34,940 nt of DNA from Fusobacterium sp. FSA-380-WT-3A (GCF_012843705.1 NZ_JABAFQ010000019.1:1-34940); one strand, 5' to 3'; positions 1 through 7,981 are shown, counted from the first letter of the stretch. The notes: a model not told the origin generated them from the letters alone. Translations and numbers: made by a program.

Positions 1-78
1 ACTTACGATATAGATAGTAGAACTTCCAAATTAGCAGGGGCTTTAATATATGATGTAATGTTAAATTTAAAAAAATAA
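1..78 (+). CDS. 3' end of an unidentified gene (partial)
   Basis: Frame 1 is open from the first base and stops with TAA at 76-78. It gives 25 residues ending in ALIYDVMLNLKK. The reading frame and the short gap to the next gene (gltS starts 23 bases later with its own GAGGGGG ribosome site) suggest it is the last part of a real gene co-transcribed with gltS. The fragment is too short to name a family. A link to amino-acid or glutamate metabolism would be a guess from its neighbour only. Confidence 0.6.
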   Translation, partial: TYDIDSRTSKLAGALIYDVMLNLKK

Positions 79-101
79 ATAAAAGTTTGAGGGGGTAAAG
101 T

Positions 102-1325
102 ATGAATTTTGGTTTCAATGAACTAGGAATTTTGTTTAATTTTGATATGATAGGGACTATTGCTATTGGATTAATTTCTTTAATTGTTGGTAAAAAAATG
201 AAAGAAAAATTAACTTTTCTTGATAGATTTGGAATACCAGCAGCTGTATTGGGAGGTATCTTATTTGCAACAGTTCATTTAATTATAAGAGTTATTGGTG
301 TAGGAAGTATATCTTATGATACAACTTTCCAAACTCCTTTTATGGTTGTATTTTTCACAACAATAGGATTAGGTTCTTCAATAGAGGGATTAAAAAAAGG
401 TGGAAAATTATTAATTATTTTCTGGCTTTTAAGTGGAGTTATGACATTTATGCAAACTGTAATAGGTGTAAGTCTTGCAAAAGTAACTGGAATTAATCCA
501 TTATTAGGAGTAATGGCTGGGTCAGTTTCAATGTCAGGAGGACATGGTTCAGCTGGAGCTTTTGGTCAAACAATAGAAGAATTAGGAGTAACTGGAGGGT
601 TAACAGTAGCTTTATCAGCAGCTACTTTTGGACTTATAGCTGGAGGACTTTTAGGTTCACCATTAGCTATTCATTTAATTAGAAAATTTAATCTAAAACC
701 AAAAGATGTAGTAAATAAAGACCAAGTTGAGAAAAAATCATCTACAGAAAGAAGAGAAATTACTTTTAATTCAATGATGAGCCATGTAACAATGCTTTCA
801 ATTGTAATGACTCTAGGAATTGCTTTAAGTACTTTCTTAAAATCTCAATTAGGAATTGCTTTACCTTCATATGTAGGGGCTATGTTCTGTGCAATTATTT
901 TTAATAATTTAAACATTAAATTCAAATGGCTTGATTTAGATAGAAATCTTTTAAATATCATTGGTGAAACTTCATTAAATATTTTCCTATCAATGGCTTT
1001 AATTTCTTTAAAATTATGGGAACTAGCTGCTTTAGCTGTACCTTTATTAATAATTTTAATGGCTCAAGTTTTATTTATGTGGGTTTATACAAGATTTATA
1101 GTATTTAAAGCTATGGGAGGAGATTATGATGCTGCTGTAATGATATCAGGAATGTGTGGTTCAGGTCTTGGAGCTACAACAAATGCTATGATAAACATGG
1201 AAGAGGTAAGTTCTAAATATGGTTATACAGTAAATCCATATTTAATAGTACCTTTAACAGGAGCATTTTTAATAGATATATTCCAAATGCCTGTAATTAT
1301 AACAGCAATAAATATGTTTAAGTAA
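102..1325 (+). CDS. gltS: Sodium/glutamate symporter GltS
   Basis: Inner-membrane carrier of the ESS family that imports glutamate with Na+. The 407 residues match the usual length of about 400 and form many hydrophobic helices. The family pattern shows in two Gly/Ser-rich re-entrant segments. One lies around residues 138-155 (SVSMSGGHGSAGAFG) and the other in the C-terminal half (GMCGSGLGATTNAM). The N-terminal part (GKKMKEKLTFLDRFGIPAAVLGG, abbreviated here to its core) is also typical of GltS. The ATG is preceded by GAGGGGG at a good distance. The gene may be in an operon with the partial gene upstream and is closed by the hairpin at 1345-1384. Glutamate uptake fits an amino-acid fermenting anaerobe. 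Identification is firm from sequence pattern, although substrate specificity is known only from the family. Confidence 0.93.
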   Translation: MNFGFNELGILFNFDMIGTIAIGLISLIVGKKMKEKLTFLDRFGIPAAVLGGILFATVHLIIRVIGVGSISYDTTFQTPFMVVFFTTIGLGSSIEGLKKGGKLLIIFWLLSGVMTFMQTVIGVSLAKVTGINPLLGVMAGSVSMSGGHGSAGAFGQTIEELGVTGGLTVALSAATFGLIAGGLLGSPLAIHLIRKFNLKPKDVVNKDQVEKKSSTERREITFNSMMSHVTMLSIVMTLGIALSTFLKSQLGIALPSYVGAMFCAIIFNNLNIKFKWLDLDRNLLNIIGETSLNIFLSMALISLKLWELAALAVPLLIILMAQVLFMWVYTRFIVFKAMGGDYDAAVMISGMCGSGLGATTNAMINMEEVSSKYGYTVNPYLIVPLTGAFLIDIFQMPVIITAINMFK

Positions 1326-1344
1326 AGAAAAAGTCATAAATAAT

Positions 1345-1384
1345 AAAAAACAAAAAATGGCCCATTATGGGCTGTTTTTTGTTT
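1345..1384 (+). terminator. Rho-independent terminator after gltS
   Basis: A near-perfect inverted repeat forms a GGCCC/GGGCT core flanked by A-run/T-run arms around an ATTAT loop, followed by TTTTTTGTTT. The A-rich left arm makes it potentially bidirectional. Confidence 0.85.
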
Positions 1385-1411
1385 AAAAGAAAAATTATAA
1401 TAAAATATTTC

Positions 1412-1440
1412 TTGACTTGTTAAAATAAATTTGATATGTT
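1412..1440 (+). promoter_or_regulatory. Candidate sigma-70-type promoter for the 1589 gene
   Basis: TTGACT (1412-1417), 17 bases, then TATGTT (1435-1440). The -35 is good and the -10 moderate. A second, TATTAT, lies a few bases further on but with a poor spacer. The implied leader is about 140 bases long. No riboswitch fold was recognised in it. Confidence 0.45.
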
Positions 1441-1588
1441 GATATTATAAAGTAGGGATTAAAAAGGCTATGATTCTCCTTTTATATATTTAATGTGGTA
1501 ACAAATAAGATAAAACCCATTATGAAAAAATATTAAATATAAGAGGGCATATAAAAAATCTATGATATGTTGATGTAAGGAGGAGAAA

Positions 1589-2116
1589 ATGAAAAAAACA
1601 ATTTTTGTTTTAGGATTATTAGTTTCTATAGTATCATATTCAGAAGAAAAATCTGCCGTAACAGAAGTAGTATCTTCAGTGGTATCAGAAGCAGTATCTA
1701 CAGGAAAGAATATTTTAAAAGGTGTAAAAGATGGTGTAGATATGGGAAGAAAAGATGGAGAAAGCTTAGATGAAGCTTTAATCATTTATGACAAAAAACT
1801 TTTTGAAGAAAATGTAAAAGCTTCAGTTTTAACTGTAACAGAAGATGAATTAGGATATAAAGTGGTAGTTGGTTTGAAAAATGAGACAGATAAAATGATA
1901 AGATTGACAAATCTTCATGAGAAAAAATCTTTACAACTTTTAGATACTGATGGCTTTGCAGTTTTCTCTTTAGGACCATTTGATGATGTTAATATACCAA
2001 AAAAAGCTGCTGTAAAAAGTACTTTTGTATTTCCAGCTGATGGAAAACCAGAAATGATAAAAATTTATGAGAGCGAAATAAAAATTAAAGATGAAGTAAT
2101 TAAAATAAAAAAATAA
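1589..2116 (+). CDS. Exported protein of unknown function (175 aa)
   Basis: I do not recognise a named family. Residues 1-18 form a typical Sec signal peptide (MKK, a hydrophobic core, then SYS before EEK), with no lipobox, so the mature protein is probably periplasmic or surface-located. Residues 19-65 are Val/Ser/Glu/Lys-rich and probably helical. From about residue 70 the chain alternates in short beta-like segments (KVVVGLKNETDKMIRL, TFVF, MIKIYESEI). This resembles the small immunoglobulin-like domains of secreted proteins that carry conserved N-x-T turns, but that is inference. The start is fixed by AAGGAGG five bases upstream of the ATG. It stands alone between a gltS terminator and a convergent terminator, so the context gives no functional clue. 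Confidence 0.8.
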   Translation: MKKTIFVLGLLVSIVSYSEEKSAVTEVVSSVVSEAVSTGKNILKGVKDGVDMGRKDGESLDEALIIYDKKLFEENVKASVLTVTEDELGYKVVVGLKNETDKMIRLTNLHEKKSLQLLDTDGFAVFSLGPFDDVNIPKKAAVKSTFVFPADGKPEMIKIYESEIKIKDEVIKIKK

Positions 2117-2141
2117 AAATTTTTAAATAATTTTTTATAAA

Positions 2142-2201
2142 AAAAAGGACTTAATCAAATTTCTATAATAATCCATTATAAAAATTCTTTAGTCCTTTTT
2201 C
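2142..2201. terminator. Bidirectional terminator between convergent genes
   Basis: The arms AAAAAGGACTTAA and TTTAGTCCTTTTT pair. A second TATAAT/ATTATA stem lies inside. T-runs follow the hairpin on both strands, so it can end both the exported-protein gene on the plus strand and the oxidoreductase operon on the minus strand. Confidence 0.75.
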
Positions 2202-2206
2202 TTTTT

Positions 2207-2231
2207 ATCTAATCAACATTATTGATTAGAT
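2207..2231. repeat. Perfect 10-bp inverted repeat with 5-base loop
   Basis: ATCTAATCAA, then CATTA, then TTGATTAGAT. It lies between the stop codon of the minus-strand oxidoreductase gene and the terminator at 2142-2201. No T-run follows on either strand, so it is not itself an intrinsic terminator. In the minus-strand transcript it would fold just ahead of the terminator and could protect the mRNA end. Confidence 0.7.
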
Positions 2232-2250
2232 AGAATGGAAAATTTATATA

Positions 2251-4812
2251 TTATTTTGTGTTATCCAAAAGTTTTTTAGTAAGAAGTCTATGTTCCCACA
2301 TTTCGTCTTCTGATTTATAACTTCTTTTTTCAAAAGTACTTTCTGTATAAGTATCGCCAAATATTAAATCAAGAATATGTAAAGAATCTTTTCCAGCTGC
2401 TTCTAAAGTTCCTCTACAAGAGCCACAATAACTTATTACAGAATCTTGAGTACAATCATTAGCTCTTCTAGTATAAATTTTTTCATAAAGAGCTGGATTA
2501 GAAGAACAAACCATTCCTCCTACTCCACAACATCTAGTATTTTCTTTTATATTATTCATTTCTTCATATTTATATCCAAGTTCTTTTAATATCCATCTAA
2601 TATTTTCATGGTGAGATGATATATCTCTAGTTACACAAGAATCATGGATATTAAATACAACATCACTGTTTATACCTTTATTTAAACTTTCTTTTGGTAA
2701 ACCAATTTTTTCTCTCATTAAATCCCAATAAGAAATAACTTTTTTTCCACTTGTAGAAACAAAAGTTTTATAGCAAGATGGACAAATTGTTATAATTGTA
2801 TCAGCACCAATTTTTTCAATCTCATCGTTAGCCATTTTATTTCTAATTTTAAATTTATCTTCTTCTCCTATCATATTAGTAACTTTTCCACAACATCTCA
2901 ACATAGCTGAAACATCATCACCTAAAGTTTCTTTTAAATGAGCATAAACTTTTTCTACTAATTCAGGTTTATATGCTGGAATTGTACATCCAGGTACAAA
3001 AACATATTTAGGAGATTTTTTATCTTGGACAGATGTACAATAAGTAGGATTACATTCTAAAGCTTGTATTCTATCACTGTCTAAAAGATTTTCTATAACT
3101 TGTTTATTTCCATTGTCTCTGATATATTGTCTTTTTAATTCTATAAAATTAGATTTTAAATCTAAATCTTTTGGACATTTAATAGTACATTGAGAACATT
3201 CATTACAAGAAAAAGCAATCATTTTTTCCATATGTTGATATCCTTTTTCTAAATAATCTCTAAATAGCTCTTTTGGACAAGAAGTATAATCTTTTAACAT
3301 CATACATTCTTTCATACAAAGTCTACATTCACATTGACGACATCTATCAGCTTCAAATTGAGCTTGTTCTTGAGTATATCCAAGTGAAACCTCTTCAAAA
3401 GATTTTATTCTTTCTTTAGGGTCTAAGTGAGGCATAGATACTCTTCTTTCTAAAATATCTGTCCAATCAACATCTCTTCTTAATTTTGTATCATAACTAG
3501 ATGTATTTGAAATCTCTCTTCCCTCTTTTAAATCTTTATTATTAAGAAATCTATCAACAGATTCAGCAGCACGACGACCTGTTGCCATAGCTTGTATTAC
3601 AATAACAGATTCTCCACTAGCATCTCCTGTAATAAATACTTTTTCAATATCTTTACTTTGAAGAGTTTCTCTATCACATTCAAAAGTAGAATTTCTTTTT
3701 TGAGAAAGTAAATTGTTTGCAAAACTATTATCAACTTCTTGACCTATTGCAAAAATAATAGTGTCACAAGAAATATCTCTAAGTTGGTTTTCATCAAATT
3801 TTGGAGAAAACATGTGATTTTCATCAAATAGAGATAAACATTTTTTTAGAGTTATTTTATCAATTGAAGAATCATCATTTAGACTTATATCCTTAACCCC
3901 ATATCCATGTAAAAATTCTATTTCTTCTTCAAAAGCTCCTTTAACTTCTTCTTTAGAAGCAGTCATTTCATCAAATGAACCTTCTAAACATACAGAATAA
4001 ACTTTTTCAACACCAGATATTCTTCTTGAAGTTCTAGCACAGTCCATGGCTACATCTCCACCACCAACTACAAGAACAGTTTTTCCTAAATCTAGTTTTT
4101 TATCTTTTGATAAAGCTGCTTCTTTTAAAAAAGAGCTAGCACTTAAAATATTTTTTGAAGATAGATTAGTTCCAACTCTACCTTTATGTTTTCCAACAGC
4201 TACAATTACAGAATCAAAGTCTTTTAAAAGAGTTTCAAATTCTATATCTTTTCCAATTTCACAATTCATTCGGAATTTTACGCCTAATTTTTCTAAATAA
4301 CTAATCTCTCTAGTAAGAATATTTCTAGGTAATCTATATTCAGGAATACCTACTGCCATCATTCCACCTTTAACAGGTAATTTTTCAAAAACAGTTACTC
4401 CATATCCTTTTCTAATAAGGTCTAAAGCAGATTGTAATCCAGAAGGACCAGCTCCAATAACAGCTACATTTTTATTTTTATAGTCTTCTTTTTCTAAACT
4501 CCATAATTTTTCATCATCATAGTGGTCAGCTATATATCTTTTTAAACCAGCAATACTCATAGGAGAGTTTATCTCATTGATTTTACATTTACCTTCACAA
4601 GGATGAGCGCAAATTCTTCCTAAAGTTCCAGGTAAAAATAATTTTTCTCTAACTGTAAGTAAAGCTTCTTCTCCTTTTCCTTCTCTAAGAAGTCTAATAT
4701 ATTCTTTAACATTTGTATGCATAGGACAAGTAGTGACACAAGCTGGATTTTCTTCACCCATACACTCAGAAACTATTTTTTGCATATTTTCAATGATTTC
4801 TTCTTTTAACAT
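2251..4812 (-). CDS. FAD/NAD(P) and multi-cluster Fe-S oxidoreductase with HdrB-like CCG domains (853 aa)
   Basis: Soluble electron-transfer flavoenzyme of unknown substrate. The domains run in this order. Residues 1-100 are a GltD/Fer4_20-type cluster domain with Cys 17, 25, 29, 68, 72 and 76. Residues 114-425 are a two-dinucleotide flavoprotein with GAGPSG (120-125), GGGDVA (250-255) and a TGDASG FAD motif near 395-400. Residues 491-550 carry two more cysteine sets (491-512 and C536xxC539xxC542xxxC546). Residues 603-800 hold two CCG domains like heterodisulfide reductase HdrB: C609, C640C641G, CPSC 677-680, and then C726, C761C762G, CGSC 796-799. This combines an NAD(P)H-reactive module with a noncubane-type cluster or disulfide-reducing module in one chain. 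AAAGGAG overlaps the end of the upstream DMT gene, so the two are co-translated. Transcription is probably sigma-54 dependent (see 5781-5796). I recall such fusions being catalogued near selenium-related genes elsewhere; I see none here. Confidence 0.88.
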   Translation of the reverse strand: MLKEEIIENMQKIVSECMGEENPACVTTCPMHTNVKEYIRLLREGKGEEALLTVREKLFLPGTLGRICAHPCEGKCKINEINSPMSIAGLKRYIADHYDDEKLWSLEKEDYKNKNVAVIGAGPSGLQSALDLIRKGYGVTVFEKLPVKGGMMAVGIPEYRLPRNILTREISYLEKLGVKFRMNCEIGKDIEFETLLKDFDSVIVAVGKHKGRVGTNLSSKNILSASSFLKEAALSKDKKLDLGKTVLVVGGGDVAMDCARTSRRISGVEKVYSVCLEGSFDEMTASKEEVKGAFEEEIEFLHGYGVKDISLNDDSSIDKITLKKCLSLFDENHMFSPKFDENQLRDISCDTIIFAIGQEVDNSFANNLLSQKRNSTFECDRETLQSKDIEKVFITGDASGESVIVIQAMATGRRAAESVDRFLNNKDLKEGREISNTSSYDTKLRRDVDWTDILERRVSMPHLDPKERIKSFEEVSLGYTQEQAQFEADRCRQCECRLCMKECMMLKDYTSCPKELFRDYLEKGYQHMEKMIAFSCNECSQCTIKCPKDLDLKSNFIELKRQYIRDNGNKQVIENLLDSDRIQALECNPTYCTSVQDKKSPKYVFVPGCTIPAYKPELVEKVYAHLKETLGDDVSAMLRCCGKVTNMIGEEDKFKIRNKMANDEIEKIGADTIITICPSCYKTFVSTSGKKVISYWDLMREKIGLPKESLNKGINSDVVFNIHDSCVTRDISSHHENIRWILKELGYKYEEMNNIKENTRCCGVGGMVCSSNPALYEKIYTRRANDCTQDSVISYCGSCRGTLEAAGKDSLHILDLIFGDTYTESTFEKRSYKSEDEMWEHRLLTKKLLDNTK

Positions 4813-4823
4813 GATTTTCTCCT

Positions 4824-5741
4824 TTATCTTTTTTTAGGTTCAATAGCAAAAATAAACACTCCAGTTACAATAACTAATCCCCAAATTATAAGGTGTAAAT
4901 TCATAGGAGCTCCAAAAAGAACAATACTAAATATAATTGTCCATAAAGCAGCAGTTGAATTAAGAGCTGTACCCATAGCTGCTCCTATTAAATCAACAGC
5001 TTTGTACCAACAAAGATATGTTATAGCTCCAAGAATAGCTATACCACCAAATTTAAAAACAGTTCCATTATTTATAACTTCGAAAGCTGTACCAAGTCCA
5101 CCAGATAGAGGAACTACTATAAATCCATAAATTATCATAGAGATAAAATATCTTAAATATAAAAATTGTTGTGGAATTGCTTTTATATGGTCTTCATCTT
5201 TTATATGTTTCATAGCAAATCCAATAATAACTCCCTCAGAAGCCCAACCTAACACAGCTAGTAAAGCAAATAAAATTCCTGTTCCGAAAGTTTCAGGAAT
5301 ATTTCCTGTAGGTTTAAACCCTAACATAAAAGAACCTAAAAGACTGATGAAAATTCCAAGAACAGCTCTTTTAGTAAGTTTTTCTTTTAATAAGAAATAT
5401 GAAAGAAGAGCACCAATTCCTGGATAGATAACAGATATACTAGAAGCATATGGAGCTGTAGCATATTTTATAGCCAATAAATAGGCACTCATTCCAACAG
5501 GAGCCCCAACTAAAGCAGCCACAGCTGTAGCTTTTCCTTTTTTAGTCTTTAAAAGTTCGAAAACACCTTTTAATTGACTAGAAAAAAGTAAGGTTAAAGC
5601 AATCCAAATGAAAGCAAAACTATCGTGAAAAAAAGCTGATACAAGAGGAGGAACATTGATTTTTCCCATTAAAGTAGAGTCAAGTCCCCAAGCAAAACCA
5701 ACAATAACACCTAATAAAATTCCTTTTGTTCTATTGTTCAT
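4824..5741 (-). CDS. DMT-superfamily (EamA) transporter
   Basis: Inner-membrane protein of 305 residues with about ten hydrophobic helices arranged as two EamA repeats, the usual size for this family. The first repeat starts with GILLGVIVGFAWGLDSTLMG and the second begins around residue 155. The C-terminus is basic (EPKKR), as is common for cytoplasmic ends. Family members carry amino acids, nucleosides, sulfur compounds or other small molecules, and the sequence alone does not tell which. It is the first gene of the operon with the 853-residue oxidoreductase, whose ribosome site overlaps its stop region. The tight pairing suggests the transporter brings in the substrate, or a precursor of it, that the oxidoreductase acts on, or exports the product. 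The start is supported by AAGGAG eight bases before the ATG. Confidence 0.88.
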   Translation of the reverse strand: MNNRTKGILLGVIVGFAWGLDSTLMGKINVPPLVSAFFHDSFAFIWIALTLLFSSQLKGVFELLKTKKGKATAVAALVGAPVGMSAYLLAIKYATAPYASSISVIYPGIGALLSYFLLKEKLTKRAVLGIFISLLGSFMLGFKPTGNIPETFGTGILFALLAVLGWASEGVIIGFAMKHIKDEDHIKAIPQQFLYLRYFISMIIYGFIVVPLSGGLGTAFEVINNGTVFKFGGIAILGAITYLCWYKAVDLIGAAMGTALNSTAALWTIIFSIVLFGAPMNLHLIIWGLVIVTGVFIFAIEPKKR

Positions 5742-5780
5742 AAAATACTCCTTAAAATTTTTTTAAACTTATATAAAAAT

Positions 5781-5796
5781 AGCAAATATTATGCCA
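5781..5796 (-). promoter_or_regulatory. Sigma-54 (RpoN) promoter for the EamA-oxidoreductase operon
   Basis: On the minus strand the sequence reads TGGCAT, AATAT, TTGCT. The invariant GG and GC are exactly 10 bases apart, as in the TGGCAC-N5-TTGCW consensus. Transcription would start near 5770, about 30 bases before the transporter start codon. The divergent neighbouring gene encodes a sigma-54 activator, which strongly supports the call. Confidence 0.8.
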
Positions 5797-5849
5797 AAAT
5801 TTTTAAATCTTATTTTATCAATAAAAAAAATTATAAAAAAATAAAAAAC

Positions 5850-5878
5850 TAGAAAAGTGTCATTTTTTATAGTATAAT
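5850..5878 (+). promoter_or_regulatory. Sigma-70-type promoter for the activator gene
   Basis: TAGAAA (5850-5855), 17 bases, TATAAT (5873-5878). The -10 is perfect and the -35 matches 4 of 6. Transcription would begin near 5885, upstream of the palindrome at 5900-5916. Confidence 0.6.
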
Positions 5879-5899
5879 TAATGTAATTATTAGTGACAG

Positions 5900-5916
5900 T
5901 GTAATTTTAAATTACA
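5900..5916. promoter_or_regulatory. 17-bp palindrome, candidate activator-binding site
   Basis: TGTAATTTTAAATTACA has perfect 8-base arms around a central T. It lies about 105-120 bases upstream of the sigma-54 promoter, a normal distance for an enhancer site bound by the Fis-type helix-turn-helix of the activator. It is also in the leader of the activator gene, just before its ribosome site, so it could mediate autoregulation. A looser TGTCA (5858-5862) and TGACA (5894-5898) pair is nearby. Confidence 0.5.
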
Positions 5917-5927
5917 ATGGAGGAATT

Positions 5928-7223
5928 ATGAAGTTTGATTATAAAATATTAGAAGAAATAGAAATTGGTGTTATTTTATGTAATATTTTAGGGGAAATTC
6001 AATATTCAAATAAGTGTGCTAATGAATATCTTGGTAGAGAAAAAATAAATGTTAATGAAATAATAGAGGAATTAAGAGAAAAAGAAGCCTTAAAAATGGG
6101 ATTTAAGTTGTTAACAAAAACTTATAAAAATCTATTTTTTATGATTTTTTCTCAAAAAGAAGAGGGAAAATATTTAATTTTATTAAAACAAAAAGATTTT
6201 TTTAAAACTATTTTAAATGAAAATGATTCTTATACAAACGAAAAAAAATATACCTTTGAAAATGTTATAGGAAAAAGTCCACAAATTTTAAAAGTCATTG
6301 ATGAATGTAAAAAGATAGCTGATGGAAATAGTAATATTCTTATAACAGGAGAAAGTGGAACAGGAAAAGAATTTTTTGCTAGAGCCATTCATAATAATAG
6401 TTCAAGAAGAAATTTTCCATTTATTCCTGTAAATTGTGGTTCAATACCTAGAGAACTTATAGAAAGTGAATTATTTGGTTATGAAAGTGGGGCTTTTACA
6501 GGAGCTAATAAACAAGGATATATAGGAAAATTTCAATTAGCTAATGGAGGAACAATATTTTTAGATGAAATAGGAGAAATGCCACTTAATATGCAAGTTT
6601 CTCTTTTAAGAGTTTTACAAGATAAATGTGTAACAAAAATAGGTTCCAAAAAATGTACTAAAGTAGATGTAAGAGTAATAGCTGCTACTAATAAATGTTT
6701 AAAAGATGAAATAAAAAAAGAGAGATTTAGGAAAGATTTGTATTATAGATTGAATGCTTTTAATATAAATATTCCACCACTAAAAGAGAGAATAGGTGAT
6801 ATTCCGATATTTTTAGAACATTTATTAAAAGAAAAAAGTATTGAATTAAATAAGCCTATTCCAAAAGTTCCTAAACCTCTTTTCCAAAAAATTATATCTT
6901 ATTGTTGGCCAGGAAATATAAGAGAGTTACAAAATTTTGTAGAAAACTTTGTTGTATTGGATGGAATAAGTACTTATGATATAAATTTTGATGAATGTCA
7001 TTGTATGACTCATGATAATTTAGGAAATAGAATTGAAATAAATCAATGTGGAGTGATAGAAAAAGTAGAGGATAAAATTTTACCTCTAGTAGAATTAGAA
7101 AAAAGAGAGATAGAAAAAGCTATAAAAATTTATGATGGAAATATGACTCACATTGCTTCTGCTTTAGGAATAAGCAGAAATGCTTTATATAATAAAATGA
7201 AAAGATACGGAATAGAAAAGTAA
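5928..7223 (+). CDS. Sigma-54-dependent transcriptional activator (PAS, AAA+, Fis HTH)
   Basis: Bacterial enhancer-binding protein of 431 residues that remodels sigma-54 RNA polymerase with ATP. Residues 1-95 look like a PAS sensor (EEIEIGVILCNILGEIQYSN), so the signal is probably a small molecule or redox state rather than phosphorylation; there is no receiver domain. The AAA+ domain spans about 112-345, with Walker A GESGTGKE (141-148), the sigma-54-contacting GAFTGA loop (188-193), Walker B GGTIFLDE (207-214) and the arginine region FRKDLYYRLN (267-276). The C-terminal Fis-type helix-turn-helix is the last 40 residues (NMTHIASALGISRNALYNKM). It is transcribed divergently from the EamA-oxidoreductase operon, which has a sigma-54 promoter, so it is most likely that operon's local activator. 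GGAGG precedes the ATG. Confidence 0.92.
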   Translation: MKFDYKILEEIEIGVILCNILGEIQYSNKCANEYLGREKINVNEIIEELREKEALKMGFKLLTKTYKNLFFMIFSQKEEGKYLILLKQKDFFKTILNENDSYTNEKKYTFENVIGKSPQILKVIDECKKIADGNSNILITGESGTGKEFFARAIHNNSSRRNFPFIPVNCGSIPRELIESELFGYESGAFTGANKQGYIGKFQLANGGTIFLDEIGEMPLNMQVSLLRVLQDKCVTKIGSKKCTKVDVRVIAATNKCLKDEIKKERFRKDLYYRLNAFNINIPPLKERIGDIPIFLEHLLKEKSIELNKPIPKVPKPLFQKIISYCWPGNIRELQNFVENFVVLDGISTYDINFDECHCMTHDNLGNRIEINQCGVIEKVEDKILPLVELEKREIEKAIKIYDGNMTHIASALGISRNALYNKMKRYGIEK

Positions 7224-7274
7224 AAAATATTATATTTTATTAAAATAGTTTTAAAATAGTTACTTTAATGAATA

Positions 7275-7925
7275 TTATTTTTTAGTTTCAAAAAACTTAT
7301 AAAAAATAGATACATGACATTGAGGGAGAGTTAAAAATATAAACTCTCCTTTTTTATAGGAAAATTTAAAATATTTGTTTTCAATATCTTTTTTTATTAT
7401 AAGTGAATTAATATTCTCTTCTGTTATACCTTTTAAAAAATTTTCAAAAATTAAAAAATAATTAATTTTTTGATTAGTGGAAAAATTTATACTATTGGTC
7501 TTTTCTTTTTTTATTTTTAAATCTTTACTTTCAATTTTTTCAAAACCTAAGATTTCAATTTTAAATATAATATATTTTAACCAAAAAATAATATTTTCTT
7601 TTTCTAAAATAGAAAAAGTCTTTTCCTCTTTAGAAAAAATATCTTTTATATATTGTTCGACTTTACTTAAAATGATAGAATTACATTTTTTACAACAAGG
7701 AATATAGGTATTATGAAAGGAAAAAAGACAATTGTTTTCATCATAAAAACCAAGTTTTATATTTTTTTCAAAAGTCCATTGAGGAATTAGATGTTCTTTT
7801 GTAATTTTTTCATTATTTCCACATAAAATACAAAATCCAATCTCTTTATTTTTAGTTAATAAACTTAAAATTGTAGTTAAATTTTCTTTTATTATATTTT
7901 TAATTTCTATTATAGCTTGATTCAT
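7275..7925 (-). CDS. HNH-like zinc-binding protein (216 aa), possible nuclease
   Basis: Not a named family that I can assign. Residues 32-82 resemble an HNH/treble-clef nuclease core: C32xxC35, then KEHLIPQW (E44-H45 and the usual Pro), then CCKKCN (C77, C78, C81, N82). The C-terminal 130 residues are Lys/Ile/Phe-rich with no recognised motif. Proteins with this N-terminal pattern are often annotated as HNH endonucleases, some in defence loci. No partner gene, methylase or mobile element is nearby, so a defence role is speculative. AAGGAG fixes the start and TTGATT-N17-TAAAAT lies upstream. The gene is more AT-biased (long runs of Lys, Ile, Asn, Phe) than most neighbours, which may mean weak expression or recent acquisition. 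Confidence 0.7.
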   Translation of the reverse strand: MNQAIIEIKNIIKENLTTILSLLTKNKEIGFCILCGNNEKITKEHLIPQWTFEKNIKLGFYDENNCLFSFHNTYIPCCKKCNSIILSKVEQYIKDIFSKEEKTFSILEKENIIFWLKYIIFKIEILGFEKIESKDLKIKKEKTNSINFSTNQKINYFLIFENFLKGITEENINSLIIKKDIENKYFKFSYKKGEFIFLTLPQCHVSIFYKFFETKK

Positions 7926-7952
7926 GTAAAACTCCTTGTAAAAATATATCTA

Positions 7953-7981
7953 ATTTTACTTTAAATTTATATGAAAATCAA
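7953..7981 (-). promoter_or_regulatory. Candidate promoter for the HNH-like gene
   Basis: On the minus strand: TTGATT (7981-7976), 17 bases, TAAAAT (7958-7953), about 28 bases before the start codon. Confidence 0.5.

Noticed and set aside
1468..1785. Minus-strand open frame of 105 codons
   Set aside because: Antisense to the exported-protein gene, no ribosome site and low-complexity composition; a shadow frame.
7236..7262. Direct repeat AAAATAGTT twice
   Set aside because: Short and AT-rich; expected by chance in this background.
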